Positions 35,890 to 46,126 of a stretch of 64,000 nucleotides of DNA are shown in pieces. The notes beneath the pieces are model-generated. The model saw only the letters and a program-made list of their open reading frames with translations. It was not told the DNA's origin and searched no databases. A program made the position numbers and the translations under genes. Numbering within the stretch: the first letter of the stretch is position 1; each line of letters opens with the position of its first letter. This stretch comes from Thalassia testudinum (taxonomy: Eukaryota; Streptophyta; Magnoliopsida; Alismatales; Hydrocharitaceae), in NCBI GenBank assembly GCA_037157565.1, contig JAZHRO010000054.1:15731501-15795500 (forward strand). Reading direction: 5' to 3'.

Positions 35890-37107
35890 ATGAGGAAGAG
35901 GAAGGTGGAGCCGAAGGTGGTCTGTTTCAAATGTAGCGGGTTAGGGCATTTGGCGTGGGACTACAGGGACGCAATGCACTGCCTCCGATGTGGGGAGCTA
36001 GGCCACTAAAGGGTGTCCTGTGCAAGGAAGGAGCTGCAGAGGAACGTGGGTGCGGGCACACGTGACCGTGCCCCTGCCTCCGCCGGAGGGTGCACCGTCG
36101 GTCGAAGTGGAGGCCTCGTGGTCCCCGTGTCAGCCTTGGTCGGAGTGGTGGCAGAGGGGCATGTGGGGCTGGACGACCTGAAGGTTGAGGTGAGTAGGTC
36201 GTTGGGGGGTGGATCGTTTGAACTAGGGTTGAAGGTGGTAGGGGAGGGGAAGTTCCTACATGGGGGGTCATCATTGGAGGTGGCGGAGCGACTCCTCTTC
36301 AAGAATTATCCGTGCTTGGGAGACGTGGTCAGGTGGCGGTGGGCGGTGAGGTTGGATGGCGCGATCAGGGAGCGGCCACCGCAGAAGGTGGAGATGGTGG
36401 TAGACCTAGAGGGAGTACCTTTGTTTCTTCGCACTAGACAGGTTATTGAGGTGGTGGTTGCCCCCTTCGCGCAGCTACGGTGGTGCAAAGGACTCGGGCT
36501 CGATGGAAGGCATCTTAGGTCGATGCGAGCTATAGTGGAGATGAGACCAGGCACAACACTCCAGAGAAAGGTGGTGCTGTGTTTGGGGAGTGTGTCATGG
36601 ATCGTGTTGGTTAAGACGGTGGAGAGGGGACCGAGGTCCTTTGTGGAGGTGGTGAAGCAGCCGGCCGGAGGTCTTACGTCGAGGGGAGGCGCTCCGACAA
36701 GTGGGGCGGTTTGGAAACTAAAGGACACTAGAGGGGGAGGTGCGTCGTGGGCTGAGTCAACAACGCCGAAGTCGGAGCCGGGTGTACACACACCCCTCAA
36801 GGTGCAACAATCGAGGGGCGTGACAGCTGGAGGCGGATCGGAGGTCGAGGAGTGGGTGATCAATGCAAAGCACAATCTGGCGGGCTGCATGTGGCCTATT
36901 GGGGGAGTCGAGGGGTTGTGCGGGGCCGTCGAGGCGCTATGGCGAGAGAAGAGAGAGGGTGCATCGAGGGAGTGCGACGCATTGAAGGAGAAAGTATTCT
37001 CGAGGGAGATAGAGGCTCGGCGGTCGAGGGTTTTTAGGGAGGGCGAGTTCGGATCCGGTTCTGGATCCTTACCCGGACCCAATACCCCTTCGTCCCTCTT
37101 CTTTTAA
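35890..37107 (+). pseudogene. LINE C ORF1 (one in-frame stop)
   Basis: ORF1 encodes the RNA-binding protein of the LINE particle. From an ATG at 35890 the frame runs to 37107 with a single TAA at 36007. The N-terminus has two zinc knuckles: CFKCSGLGHLAWDY, in which the last Cys is Tyr, and CLRCGELGH-stop-RVSC, which holds the stop. Downstream the frame is open for 364 codons and contains LRWCKGLGLDG and FVEVVKQPAGG, which match LINE E at 62539-62740. A downstream ATG (36013) would give a protein lacking both knuckles. I infer an inactive ORF1 whose stop arose late, since the rest stayed open. Confidence 0.8.
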
Positions 37108-37744
37108 TGGCCCACGAAGAGTCCCTTCGAAAAAGGCCTACAACACACCACTTCACGATGAGCTGAAGGACGCGGAGCGTGGGAGTCGGATGGTAATGAC
37201 CATCCTCGGCAAGAGCAGAGGCGAGATCAGAATGACCAAGCTCCTCCATTAGAGAATGGAGAGGATTTGGTTGGCGACGTAGGGGCCCCCCGTGACACGA
37301 GGGGTACCAGCCAGAGTTTCTTCAACATTGACGCCCCCCCTAACGTGTGGAGCAGGTTTGGGGGGCGATACGGGGCCTCGTCGGAGGAGTGAGGGTGGGA
37401 TTGGCGACGCTGCCTTCAACGACAACAGTGGCTGCCTTATCTCTGAGGAGAAAGGACCCTCTGGGGTGGAGGGGCTTTGCGGAGAGGGGTAGAGAGCGAG
37501 GTCCGCAATGGAGGATCCGGTGCGGTTGAAGGAGAAAGGGGGTGTCGAGGCTGCGGGGGGCCGATCGAGCGACAGTGAGGGGGAGGGGTTTTTTGGGAGG
37601 AGTGGAGGTGGCAAGGAGGGGGAAATGGGGGGCTAGGGAGCTAGGGGAGGCCTAGGCTAATGACTACGGGGTGGGGGAGGTGGAGCAGGTGGCTGAGAGG
37701 ACCGGCTTCGATAGTGCAGGAGGGGGAGGTGCTGTTGATGCCCC

Positions 37745-38463
37745 ATGCTGAAGGTACTTACATGGAATCTCAAGGGTCTTTGTGACCCTTCTCGAAGTGG
37801 GACGCTCAGGCCGTGCCTGCGTAAGTAGAACCCAGATGTGGTGTTTCTCCAGGAGACGAAGTTGCAGGGTTGTGATCAGAGGGTGTGGAGAGAGATTGGG
37901 GGTAGCTTTCTGGGAGGTTTTCTAGCTTTGGACGCAGTTGGGAGGTCAGGAGGGGTGGTCGTTGGTTGGAAGGACTTGTTCTCTTTGGTAGACTCGAAGG
38001 TGGGGGTGGAAATGGTCTTGGTGCAATTGAGGAGTGATAGGCTTATGATGGCGTTCTCACCAGTGTATGGACCAGCTGATGACTTTGAGAGGAGTTCTCT
38101 TTGGGAGAGGTTGCACCAAGTCGCCAGGGGATTTCAAGGGAACTCGTGGCTCATTGGAGGGGATTTCAATGTTACCCTCTTAGTAGAGGACAGACCAGGG
38201 GGGAGAGGAGGTAGGGACCGAGGCTCAAAAGACTTCACAAAGCTCATTGCCAAGCACGGACTGCAGGATATACCCCCCTCTTCTTGTGCATACACTTGGA
38301 GGAGGTCTGATGTTCAAATTGGATCGTTTTCTATGCTTGGTGGAGTTGGCAAAGGTATTTTCGCTGGCAAGGGCCTACGCTCTGGAGAGGCCATTCTCAA
38401 ACCATTCCCCTTTGCTGTGAGAGTCTGGCGAGGGGTTTCGATGCGGTACGTACTTCAAGTTTG
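37745..38463 (+). pseudogene. LINE C endonuclease domain (start of ORF2)
   Basis: From ATG 37745 the frame gives MLKVLTWNLKG (the WN..G motif), a TAG where a Trp codon is expected, then PDVVFLQETKLQ (QET motif), VYGPADD and WLIGGDFNVTL (the GGDFN motif), followed by DRPGG and YTWRR. These are the conserved blocks of L1 AP-endonucleases. After about 38310 the expected terminal blocks shift frame. LINE E has the same N-terminus at 63726, with TGA at the same Trp position. Inactive because of the early stop. Confidence 0.88.
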
Positions 38464-38659
38464 ATAGGGCGTGGTTGCTAGAGAAAGGATTTAGGAGTTT
38501 GGTGGAGGACAAGTAGAGGGCCCGCACCCAAATGGATCGACTGTCGCGAGACTTGAGGTGAAGTTTCAGGAGCTAAGACACTTTCTGATGGACTACAAGA
38601 AGCAGATAAAAGAAGAACAGACCAAGAAACAGGATGAAGCACTCGGAGAGATTCAGAGG

Positions 38660-40397
38660 TGATGTGCATACATCTAAATAGCAAAAAATGTCTATTAATG
38701 CATGTTCTTAGTGTTTTATTAGCATCATACATTGTAAATAGTGCATAACATGCATAATCATGCGTTTAAGTTAAGTTGTATAAATTGTATAGTAATCGTT
38801 TTCTTTTATAGTCAGGGACAGGGTGATTTTTAATCGGGGCCTCGGATCGAAGATCCAACCGTACGGATCTGATCAGGACGATGATTGGAGTTCAACGACT
38901 CCAACATCACCCTGATCGGACATCTGTAGCACTAGATAGAGATCGAGGAAGTCAAAAGATCAAGGGCCAAGATGGTGCCAATCCACACTTCAGATGACAA
39001 ATCCGACCACACACATGGGTTTGGATCAATGATCGCAGCCTAACAACGTGAAAATCGGTCCAATCCGACATCCGTGGCACCATCTACAACACACAGAAAA
39101 TGGACGGCCAAGATGACATCACGTGGTGCCACCCCAGCCGCCCAATCAGCCCTAAGGATCACCGCTACATCTCCAAATGATCTCCACCACTCGATCCTAG
39201 CCGTTGGATCTTGATCCAACAGCTACGAACAACCCAGATGAGCTGTTCACACTCTCTTAAGGCGAAGGGCGTGGACGATCTGGGACGTTGGATCTTGATC
39301 CAACGGCCATGAGCACGCGTGCTTGAAATCAAAAGCGTGACACAAAGTAGGCCATAGCGCAGGGCGAGGCACACGTTCGAAACGCAGCGCGCTTCAAATC
39401 AGACGGGGGCGCGGGAGCGGGTGCAATCCAGCTGTTAGATGATGATCTAGTGACCGAGGGGCGGAGACGTAGCGCGCGAAGGAACCTTGGATTGCCACAC
39501 GCACGATGACGCGCTTACGCATGAGGGCGCGCGATTGAGCGTAGACGAAGGCGCGTGCAAGGAGAAATCTGAGCCGTTCGATCTTGCGATTGGACAGCTA
39601 AGATTTGAAAGACGTGTGCGGGCGTTTTGAACGCGGAAGACAAAAATCTAAGACGAAGGCGTGCGCATGTCAGCCACAATCAAACCTTTAGTGACGGATA
39701 AATACGTCACTAAGGACCTAATATTAATGTTTTAAGCTTGGAATGACAAATTTGCCCTCAATTCCTACAACTATAAAAGGAGACCCGACCTCCACTTCTT
39801 TTTCATCCCTTCCTTCACCTCTCTCCCTCTCCAAAGCTCAAGAGAAGCTTGTCCCACACCCTGGATGCTATTCTAGAACTGAATCCAATTTTCTTGCCTC
39901 CATTCCAAAAGTGGATCTCACAATGACGATGACGTGCTACCCCGTTCCCGCTTCTTCCTACTTCATCCTCCTTCCCACTCTGTCCTTCGTCTTCTAGGTG
40001 TCACTCCGTCCGGCTCGTCCTCCAAACATTTGTCGAGGAGGATAACATATCTCCCCCTTCTTTTTAATCACTTTCTAGAATAGAATTTTCTAATTTCTAG
40101 TTGTAATCATTTCCCACTTTGTAGTTGTAAAAACATTCTGATTATATCAAGTCATTGTTCTCTCTCTTTCTCTCTATTATTGTTTATATCAATTCTATTG
40201 TAATTATTTCATTTTCAAACAAAAACATAAAAAAATATAAATTACGGATTTTAGATCGACGTAGCCTCCTTATGTTCAACCCAGAATTCTTAGAATTTCG
40301 GTATAAATTTATTTATTGACGGATTTCTTCGCAAATTAAACTACAAGGACGGATTTTTCGAAACCAACTTCGATCGTATAGTTTTTCACATTCAACA
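38660..40397 (+). mobile_element. Solo LTR inside LINE C, TSD AGAGG
   Basis: TGATGTGCATAC to CATTCAACA, 1738 bp, flanked by AGAGG at 38655-38659 and 40398-40402. Excision with one TSD restores an uninterrupted LINE reading frame across the junction (GEIQR before, LDRVKDQG after). A TATA box (CTATAAAAGG, 39771-39780) sits late in the LTR, followed by a pyrimidine-rich leader. The TGATGTGCATA start is common in plant Ty3/gypsy (Tat/Athila-type) LTRs; that lineage is inference. No internal region is present, so it is a solo LTR. Confidence 0.9.
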
Positions 40398-40402
40398 AGA
40401 GG

Positions 40403-43040
40403 TTGGACAGAGTGAAAGACCAGGGCTTCATGACGGTGGCGGAGAGACAGTGTAGGGCGGACCACATGAAGACCATCCAGGAGGAGGACCGGAAAGTGGA
40501 GATGGAGTGGAGGACGAGATCTAGGCAGAAATGGATCCAGGAAGGAGACTCGAACACCAAATTCTTCCATATGATGGCATCAGCCAGGCATAGGAGAAAT
40601 TGGATTGATAAGCTCTAGGTGGGTGAGGTGGAATGTTCTAGCAGGGAGTTAGTGGGCAGAGCAGTGACTGAATACTTTAGGGAGTTTACGGAGAGGAGGG
40701 ACAGGAGATGGAGGGGTCTGGGGGCTCCGGCGATGGACTCAATAGAGGCGGAGGGGTTGGTGGCGTTGTTCACGGAGGATGAAGTTCATAGGGTGGTCAA
40801 AGCTCTTAGGGGGGTCTGGGGTCTGAATGCAGAAGGGTGTCCGGGGCCGAATGGTTTCACGGTCCTCTTTTTCAAGGAGTTTTGGCCGTTGCTGAAGGTT
40901 GAGATCTTGCAGGTCCTAGTAGAGTTCAGGGAGGGCAACAGAGTTTTAATAGGCTGAACAAGTTGTACATGTTCCTGCTGCCTAAGAAAGAAGGGGTAGA
41001 GGCGATTGATGACTACAAACCAATTGCTCTCTCGAATGCGGCTTACTTGATCGTGGCAAAGATACAGGCAAACAGACTTAGCAGGGTGATTGGCAAAGTT
41101 GTGTTATAGGTGCAGACAGTTGTTGTACCAGAGAGATGCATTTTGGACAGGTATGTTGCGGCAATAGAGATCCTTGCACAATGGAAGAGGGAAAGAAAGA
41201 AGACTTTTCTGTGGAAGGTTGATTTCAAGAAGGCTTACGATTCGGCGTAATGGTCCTTGTGGTCAGCTATGACCAAGAAGGGTTTCCCATCGGTTTGGAT
41301 TAGATGGATGAAGCAATGCGACACTACAGGATCGTTCTCGGTCCTCATCAACGAGAACCCGACAAGGAGTTGGATTCAACCAAGGAGAGGCATATGTCAA
41401 GGGTGTCCCCTAGCACCTATGTTGTTTGTGTTGGCGGCGGATGCTCTAGCGAGGGCATCTGACAGAGCATACGCGGCAAGGCTGATACGGGGCTTCCGTC
41501 TGGAGGGAGGTGAGGATATTTTAGTGCTACAGTATGCGAATGATACTCTCTTCTTTGTGGAAGGAATGGCGGTAGAGGCGAGGCAGTGCCGTATCCTTCT
41601 AGAGCTATTTTGTGAAGTGTCGGGTATGCAGATTAATTACTCCAAATCTTCTTTTGTCCAATTCAACATGGCTGATGAGAAGGCAAGGGCGTGTTCGGAG
41701 GCCCTGGGTATGGAAGCTGAGGCTCTACCCCTCCGGTACCTGGGCCTGCCCCTGACGGATAGGAGGATCTCGGTACAGGACTAGGCTCTGTTACTTGGGA
41801 GGATTGAAGATCGGTTGACTAAGTGGGCGTCCAAGCTACTATCGAGAGGAGGGCGGCTGGTCCTCCTTAAGGAAATTCTGTCGGCAATACCAGCATACTT
41901 TTCTTCGATAGTGAAGATGCCGCAGAAAATTGAAGACAAAATTGTGAGCCTGATGAAAAGTTTCTTCTGGACCAATTATGGAGCGAGAGGGAAGGGGGCA
42001 AGGCTGGTGACTTGGAGTGAGGTGTGCAAGCCTATTAGGGATGGGAGTCTAGGAGTCAGGGAGGTGGGGAGAATGAATGACAACCTCCTGATGAAGTGGA
42101 TTGCAAGGTTGCTTGGAGGAGAAGTCTGTTTGGTGGGGTCTTGCGCTCTTGCTATAGGGGACCACCGAATTGGGAGCTCCTCGCTTTAACCCCTAGAGGA
42201 GTTTCCCATTTCATTAGAAGTCTGTCGATGGTGACGCCAAAGGTTCGACCTTTTTTACCCTGATGCTGGGGTCGGGCAAGGCCTTTAGGTTCTGGACAGA
42301 TGACTGGATGAGGCTTGGAGTTTTGGCGAAGAGCTTCCCCAGACTTGCGGCGCTAGCGGTTGATAGGAGAGCCTTAGTGGCGGAGGTCTGAGACGGCACG
42401 TGGTGTCCCACTTTCGCGGGTAGCTTGTCAGACCAGAGGCTTGGGGAGATGTAGGTGTTGATGCAGGAGCTGCAAGTGTTCTTGCCAGAGGATGGTGTAA
42501 ACTATTTTGGGTGGGAGGAAGGTGATTTCTCCGTGCAAGATGCTTATAAAAGGCTTGGTGGTTCGGGCACACTGGGGGGGATATTAATTTGGCTAGAGAC
42601 TGCAGGCATCTCTGGGAGACTTTTTGCCCGCTGAAGGTTAAGATGTTCGTTTGGCTCCTCAAGAGAGGGAGATTGATGACCAAGAAGTGAAGAGCTCGGT
42701 AGGTACCAAATGCAGGGAGGTCTTGCCCATTATGTGATCAGGCAGAGGAAGACATCGATCAACTATTCTTTGCGTGTCCAGTGGTGACGCGAGTCTGGGA
42801 GCGGATGGGGGATCGATGGTGGGCCCATGACTCTTCTACCAGATTTTGACGGTCTTTCAGATGTGGTAGGCTGACGTTGAACACAAGATGTTTCGATCGA
42901 GGAGGGAACAGGCTCGACTGCTGACGATTTTGTAGGCTATTTGACTAGGCAGGAATGCTGTTGTGTTTAGAGGACAGCGCCCATATGTGAAAAATTTTGT
43001 TAGATCTGCGGTGTCTTTTATTTTAGGGTGTAGCTCTGAC
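40403..43040 (+). pseudogene. LINE C reverse transcriptase and zinc-binding tail
   Basis: The linker (RTRSRQKWIQEGDSNTKFFH) and RT follow in several frames. 40979-41250 holds motif A (DFKKAYDSA then a stop). 41257-41784 holds QGCPLAPMLF and the catalytic box as YAND (Tyr codon 41533; the first Asp of the DD pair is Asn). 41815-42189 holds LLSRGGRLVLLK. The tail at 42240-42800 includes FRFWTDDWM and a Cys/His cluster (CPLCDQAEEDIDQLFFAC). A catalytic Asp-to-Asn change alone would abolish polymerisation. Confidence 0.88.
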
Positions 43041-43086
43041 ATGTGATGTGAACATTGTAATTTTTTGTTTGATTAATACAATTTTA

Positions 43087-43110
43087 GGTGGTATATGAAG
43101 GATTACCACC
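43087..43110 (+). other. 3'-terminal stem-loop of LINE C
   Basis: GGTGGTA pairs with TTACCACC around an ATATGAAGG loop, just upstream of the poly(A). It is shorter than the LINE B hairpin but in the same position, indicating a shared 3' RNA structure. Confidence 0.65.
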
Positions 43111-43133
43111 CTTTTTCCCTCTAAAAAAAAAAA

Positions 43134-43615
43134 CTGTTGTCCAATGCAAAAGGAAATCAGAAACAAAAAAAAAAATAAGTGAGCATTTATTTGTTCAGAA
43201 CTTCAATAACTCAATAGGATAGTCACATAAATTTTAACTAGGAATATTTTCTGATCCATCCCTCAAAACTTGAGTGGGTTTCAGTTACTTGATCTGATAT
43301 AAGACTTTCCAGAGATGTCCTCGCTTTGATTTCAAATATGAGCTATAAGCAGGAACGGTGCAACGACGACTCATATGGCTATGCCCATTTCCAGTGAATT
43401 TGCATTTTATCCCTTCTTCCAGGACAGCACAAGCTGCACTAAAAATCTTTGCAGTTAGGTTGCAACTCTCACAATTCACAGATCTCCTTGCCATTTTTGC
43501 CACTTATGCTACCTATAACTACACTGAGCACAATTAAAAATTGAAATTTTGGCAATCATCCAGGAAATGGAGATTTAGCTTAGATCCTCACATTGCACAT
43601 GTGGAAATTAGCATA
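43134..43615. other. Downstream region/3' UTR of the PPR gene
   Basis: AT-rich, lying between the LINE poly(A) and the PPR stop codon. The minus-strand frame 43503-43285 has no recognised domain. The 3' UTR of the PPR transcript probably lies here; I did not find a convincing unique poly(A) signal. Confidence 0.4.
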
Positions 43616-46126
43616 TCACCAGTAATCACCACAGGAGCACACACCATCTTTAAAATGGTGTAAGCACTTCGGATCTTTGAGCAGTATTTCACACTTATAT
43701 GCTGAAGAAATGTACTTGGCAGCAGTGTGACATTTTAAACATGTCCTCAGATTTTTGGCAATCCTGATGCTTCCACATACAGGAGGGTTGATGAGTGCAA
43801 AAGCAAGGGCGAGTTTCTCGCTGTGTATCCCAGTGACTGTTTCGGAAACTTCATCCTCAACTTCTAGGTATCTATTTTGAAGAGTGATTATTTCTGCTGT
43901 CTTGATTTCTTCTTCCAGGGCATCAAGCTTCGCATAAACCAGGTCTGAATTGGTAAAAAATTTATCACCTGTACAAAATGTAAAAACCCGATCTAAATGA
44001 GCCAGCCAACTGCAACCAGGACTCTCATCACGTCTCCATCCTTTTTTAACTCTTGTTGTCAGCTTGTCAGCATCAATTAACTTGCATAAAGCTCGTGTCT
44101 GCATCAACAGGTATTGGGCTATGGAATTCCTAGGTTCTACTTCCACTAGCTGTTCTGCGGCATGGTTCGCCATGCTTCTATTGCCGTAGATCCTAGAAGC
44201 AGCAAGTAGGGTGGACCAAGTAGCTGAATCAGGCCTAATTGGCATTTTCCCTATCAAATCCATTGCTTCTGGAAGTCTACCCGATCTGCCAAAGGCATCG
44301 ACCATGGCCGCATAGTGTTCTTGGCCTGGTGATATCCCACAATGTACTTCCATGCTTGAGAAAAGCTTTCTGGCTTCATCCACCATACCCAACATGCCAT
44401 AAGCACCAATCAGACTCGCAAGAGTTGCCTGGTTCGGTTTTGCCTCTCCTCGTTCCATCCGATGGAAAAGATCCAATGCGACCTCGGGGTGCCTGTGCAG
44501 GAGATAACCAGAGATAAGCGAATTCCAAGTGATGGAATCCCGAGACGGAAGGTGATCAAAGAGTGACCGGGCACTACGAATATCACCGGATTCAGCGTAC
44601 GTCTCTATGAGAGAATTCGAAATCGAGAGGCCCAACCGCAATCCCCTTCTCAGCACACAAGCATGTATCTCCCTCACCTTCCGAGCAGAAACCAGATTCG
44701 CGCAGGCCGGAAGGACGCTCAAGATGGTTATCGAATTGGGCTTCTCGCAACGAAACTGCATCTGGCGAAACAGTCGCAAAGCCCCGTTGCTGTTTCCGTT
44801 ATTCAGAGAGCCCGTGATCAACGAGTTCCAGGAAGCTGTGCTGCGCCCGACCCCCTCGGCTTCCATCCTCCTAAACAGATCCATGGCTTGATCCTCGTCT
44901 CCGTTCTGCATGTAACCGAATACCATCACGTTCCAAGTGACGACATTCCGTCTCACACCCGTGCCCTCCTCCATCTTGGAGAATAGCTCGTGGGCCTTAC
45001 CGCAATACCCGGATTGCGCGTAGCACCCGATCATCGAATTCCAAGTAAAAGTGTCTCTCTCGGGCATCTGTCCAAACACCTTCTCCGCATCTTCCACCCG
45101 TCCGCACTTTGCGTAGAAATCTATCAGTGCGTTCCCCACCAGCACGACACCGGAATTACCCAGAGTAACGGACAACGAATGGATCTCCCTGCCCCTATCA
45201 AAGGCCTTCAGCGAAGCGCAGGCCGAGAGGGCACACGCGAGGGTCATGCCATTTGGTTCGACGCCCGCCAACCGCATCTCCCAGAGTAAACCAAGCGCCT
45301 GGATCGTGCGTTTGTTTTGCACAAGACCGGAGATCATTCCGGTCCAGGTAAAGACGTCTGGAACAGGTCCAGCCTGCCGCATTCTCTTCATCAGATCCAT
45401 CGCGCGGTCGGGATCGCACGACCGGTTGAGGCTCGATATCAAGGTGTTCCAGGTGACCAAGCTGGGCTCGATTCCCACAGCCTGCATCTCGTCGAAAAGC
45501 TCCATAGCCTTCACAATCTTTCCATGAAGGCAGTAGCCAGAGATCATCGAATTCCACGGGACCGCCTCTTTCTTCTCCATCTTCTCGAAGAGGCGCCCCG
45601 CGGGGGCGAGCTCGCCGCACTTGGTGTACATCGCGAGAAGCGAGTTCGCGGTGTACGCCCACGAGGGGTCGTCCAGGGCGCCGGTCCGGACGACGATGGA
45701 GTGCAGGGCCCTGCCGGTGGCGGCGTCCCCGGCGTTGGCGCACGCCTGGAGGAGCCGCGGCAGGAGGAGGCGGTCGGGGGCCACGCCCTCCCGCATCATG
45801 CGGCGGAAGAGCGCGAGGGCGTCCGCCCACCTCTCCTCGCGGGCGCACCCGTTGATCATGGCGGTCCACGCGAAGATGTCCCTCTGGGGCATTTCGTCGA
45901 ACACCCTGCGGGCGTCGGCGAGGCGCCCGGTCTTGCCGTAGGAGCTGACCAGCCTGGTCGAGGCGTGCACGGTCTCGGCGGAGGCGACGGGTCCCTCGAG
46001 CCTCTTCCCACGGTGGGCGGCGCGGTTAGGGGGGACGTGGCGAGTGTGGTTGTTGGGTCTTGGCCGGGAGAGGGGATTGGGGAGATGCGGGGGTTTGGAT
46101 CCCAGGATGATCGACGTGGAGTCCAT
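43616..46126 (-). CDS. DYW7: PPR protein, PLS class with DYW domain (At1g19720-like)
   Basis: Intact intronless gene of 836 codons. The first 50 residues are rich in S, P, R and N, as in organelle transit peptides. About residues 50-600 are PPR repeats (for example FAWTAMINGCAREERWADAL, VTWNTLISSLN, FTWTGMISGLVQNK). E motifs follow, then a PG box (PGCSWL at 703) and a complete DYW domain: HSE at 768-770, CLKCH at 796-800, HH at 823-824, CSC at 830-832 and terminal DYW. The HxE and CxxC residues are the zinc site of the cytidine deaminase fold. PLS-DYW proteins bind organelle RNA and edit specific C's to U. Repeat order, the GRALHSIV-type blocks and KVREIHACVLRR closely follow Arabidopsis At1g19720 (DYW7). 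The start is the first ATG and gives a plausible transit peptide. The 5' third is very GC-rich and the 3' third is not. It is the only clearly functional gene in the window; its RNA target is unknown from sequence. Confidence 0.95.
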   Translation of the reverse strand: MDSTSIILGSKPPHLPNPLSRPRPNNHTRHVPPNRAAHRGKRLEGPVASAETVHASTRLVSSYGKTGRLADARRVFDEMPQRDIFAWTAMINGCAREERWADALALFRRMMREGVAPDRLLLPRLLQACANAGDAATGRALHSIVVRTGALDDPSWAYTANSLLAMYTKCGELAPAGRLFEKMEKKEAVPWNSMISGYCLHGKIVKAMELFDEMQAVGIEPSLVTWNTLISSLNRSCDPDRAMDLMKRMRQAGPVPDVFTWTGMISGLVQNKRTIQALGLLWEMRLAGVEPNGMTLACALSACASLKAFDRGREIHSLSVTLGNSGVVLVGNALIDFYAKCGRVEDAEKVFGQMPERDTFTWNSMIGCYAQSGYCGKAHELFSKMEEGTGVRRNVVTWNVMVFGYMQNGDEDQAMDLFRRMEAEGVGRSTASWNSLITGSLNNGNSNGALRLFRQMQFRCEKPNSITILSVLPACANLVSARKVREIHACVLRRGLRLGLSISNSLIETYAESGDIRSARSLFDHLPSRDSITWNSLISGYLLHRHPEVALDLFHRMERGEAKPNQATLASLIGAYGMLGMVDEARKLFSSMEVHCGISPGQEHYAAMVDAFGRSGRLPEAMDLIGKMPIRPDSATWSTLLAASRIYGNRSMANHAAEQLVEVEPRNSIAQYLLMQTRALCKLIDADKLTTRVKKGWRRDESPGCSWLAHLDRVFTFCTGDKFFTNSDLVYAKLDALEEEIKTAEIITLQNRYLEVEDEVSETVTGIHSEKLALAFALINPPVCGSIRIAKNLRTCLKCHTAAKYISSAYKCEILLKDPKCLHHFKDGVCSCGDYW

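Larger units (their letters stand above)
35800..43133 (+). mobile_element. L1-type LINE copy C, near complete, split by a solo LTR
   Basis: The fullest LINE in the window: ORF1 with zinc knuckles, endonuclease, RT, zinc-binding tail, a 3' stem-loop (43087-43110) and an 11-A tail (43123-43133). A solo LTR at 38660-40397 splits the linker between endonuclease and RT. Subtracting it leaves about 5.6 kb, a normal L1 length. Stops, a mutated RT box and frameshifts show it is dead. The 5' end is approximate. Its poly(A) ends 482 bp from the stop of the PPR gene, tail to tail. Confidence 0.9.

Noticed and set aside
36306..37082. 258-codon open frame on the minus strand
   Set aside because: Antisense of LINE C ORF1; its opening reflects GC-rich codon composition.
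45351..45362. AGACGTCT box at 45353 outside LTRs
   Set aside because: It lies in PPR codons as a single isolated occurrence without phased neighbours; taken as chance.
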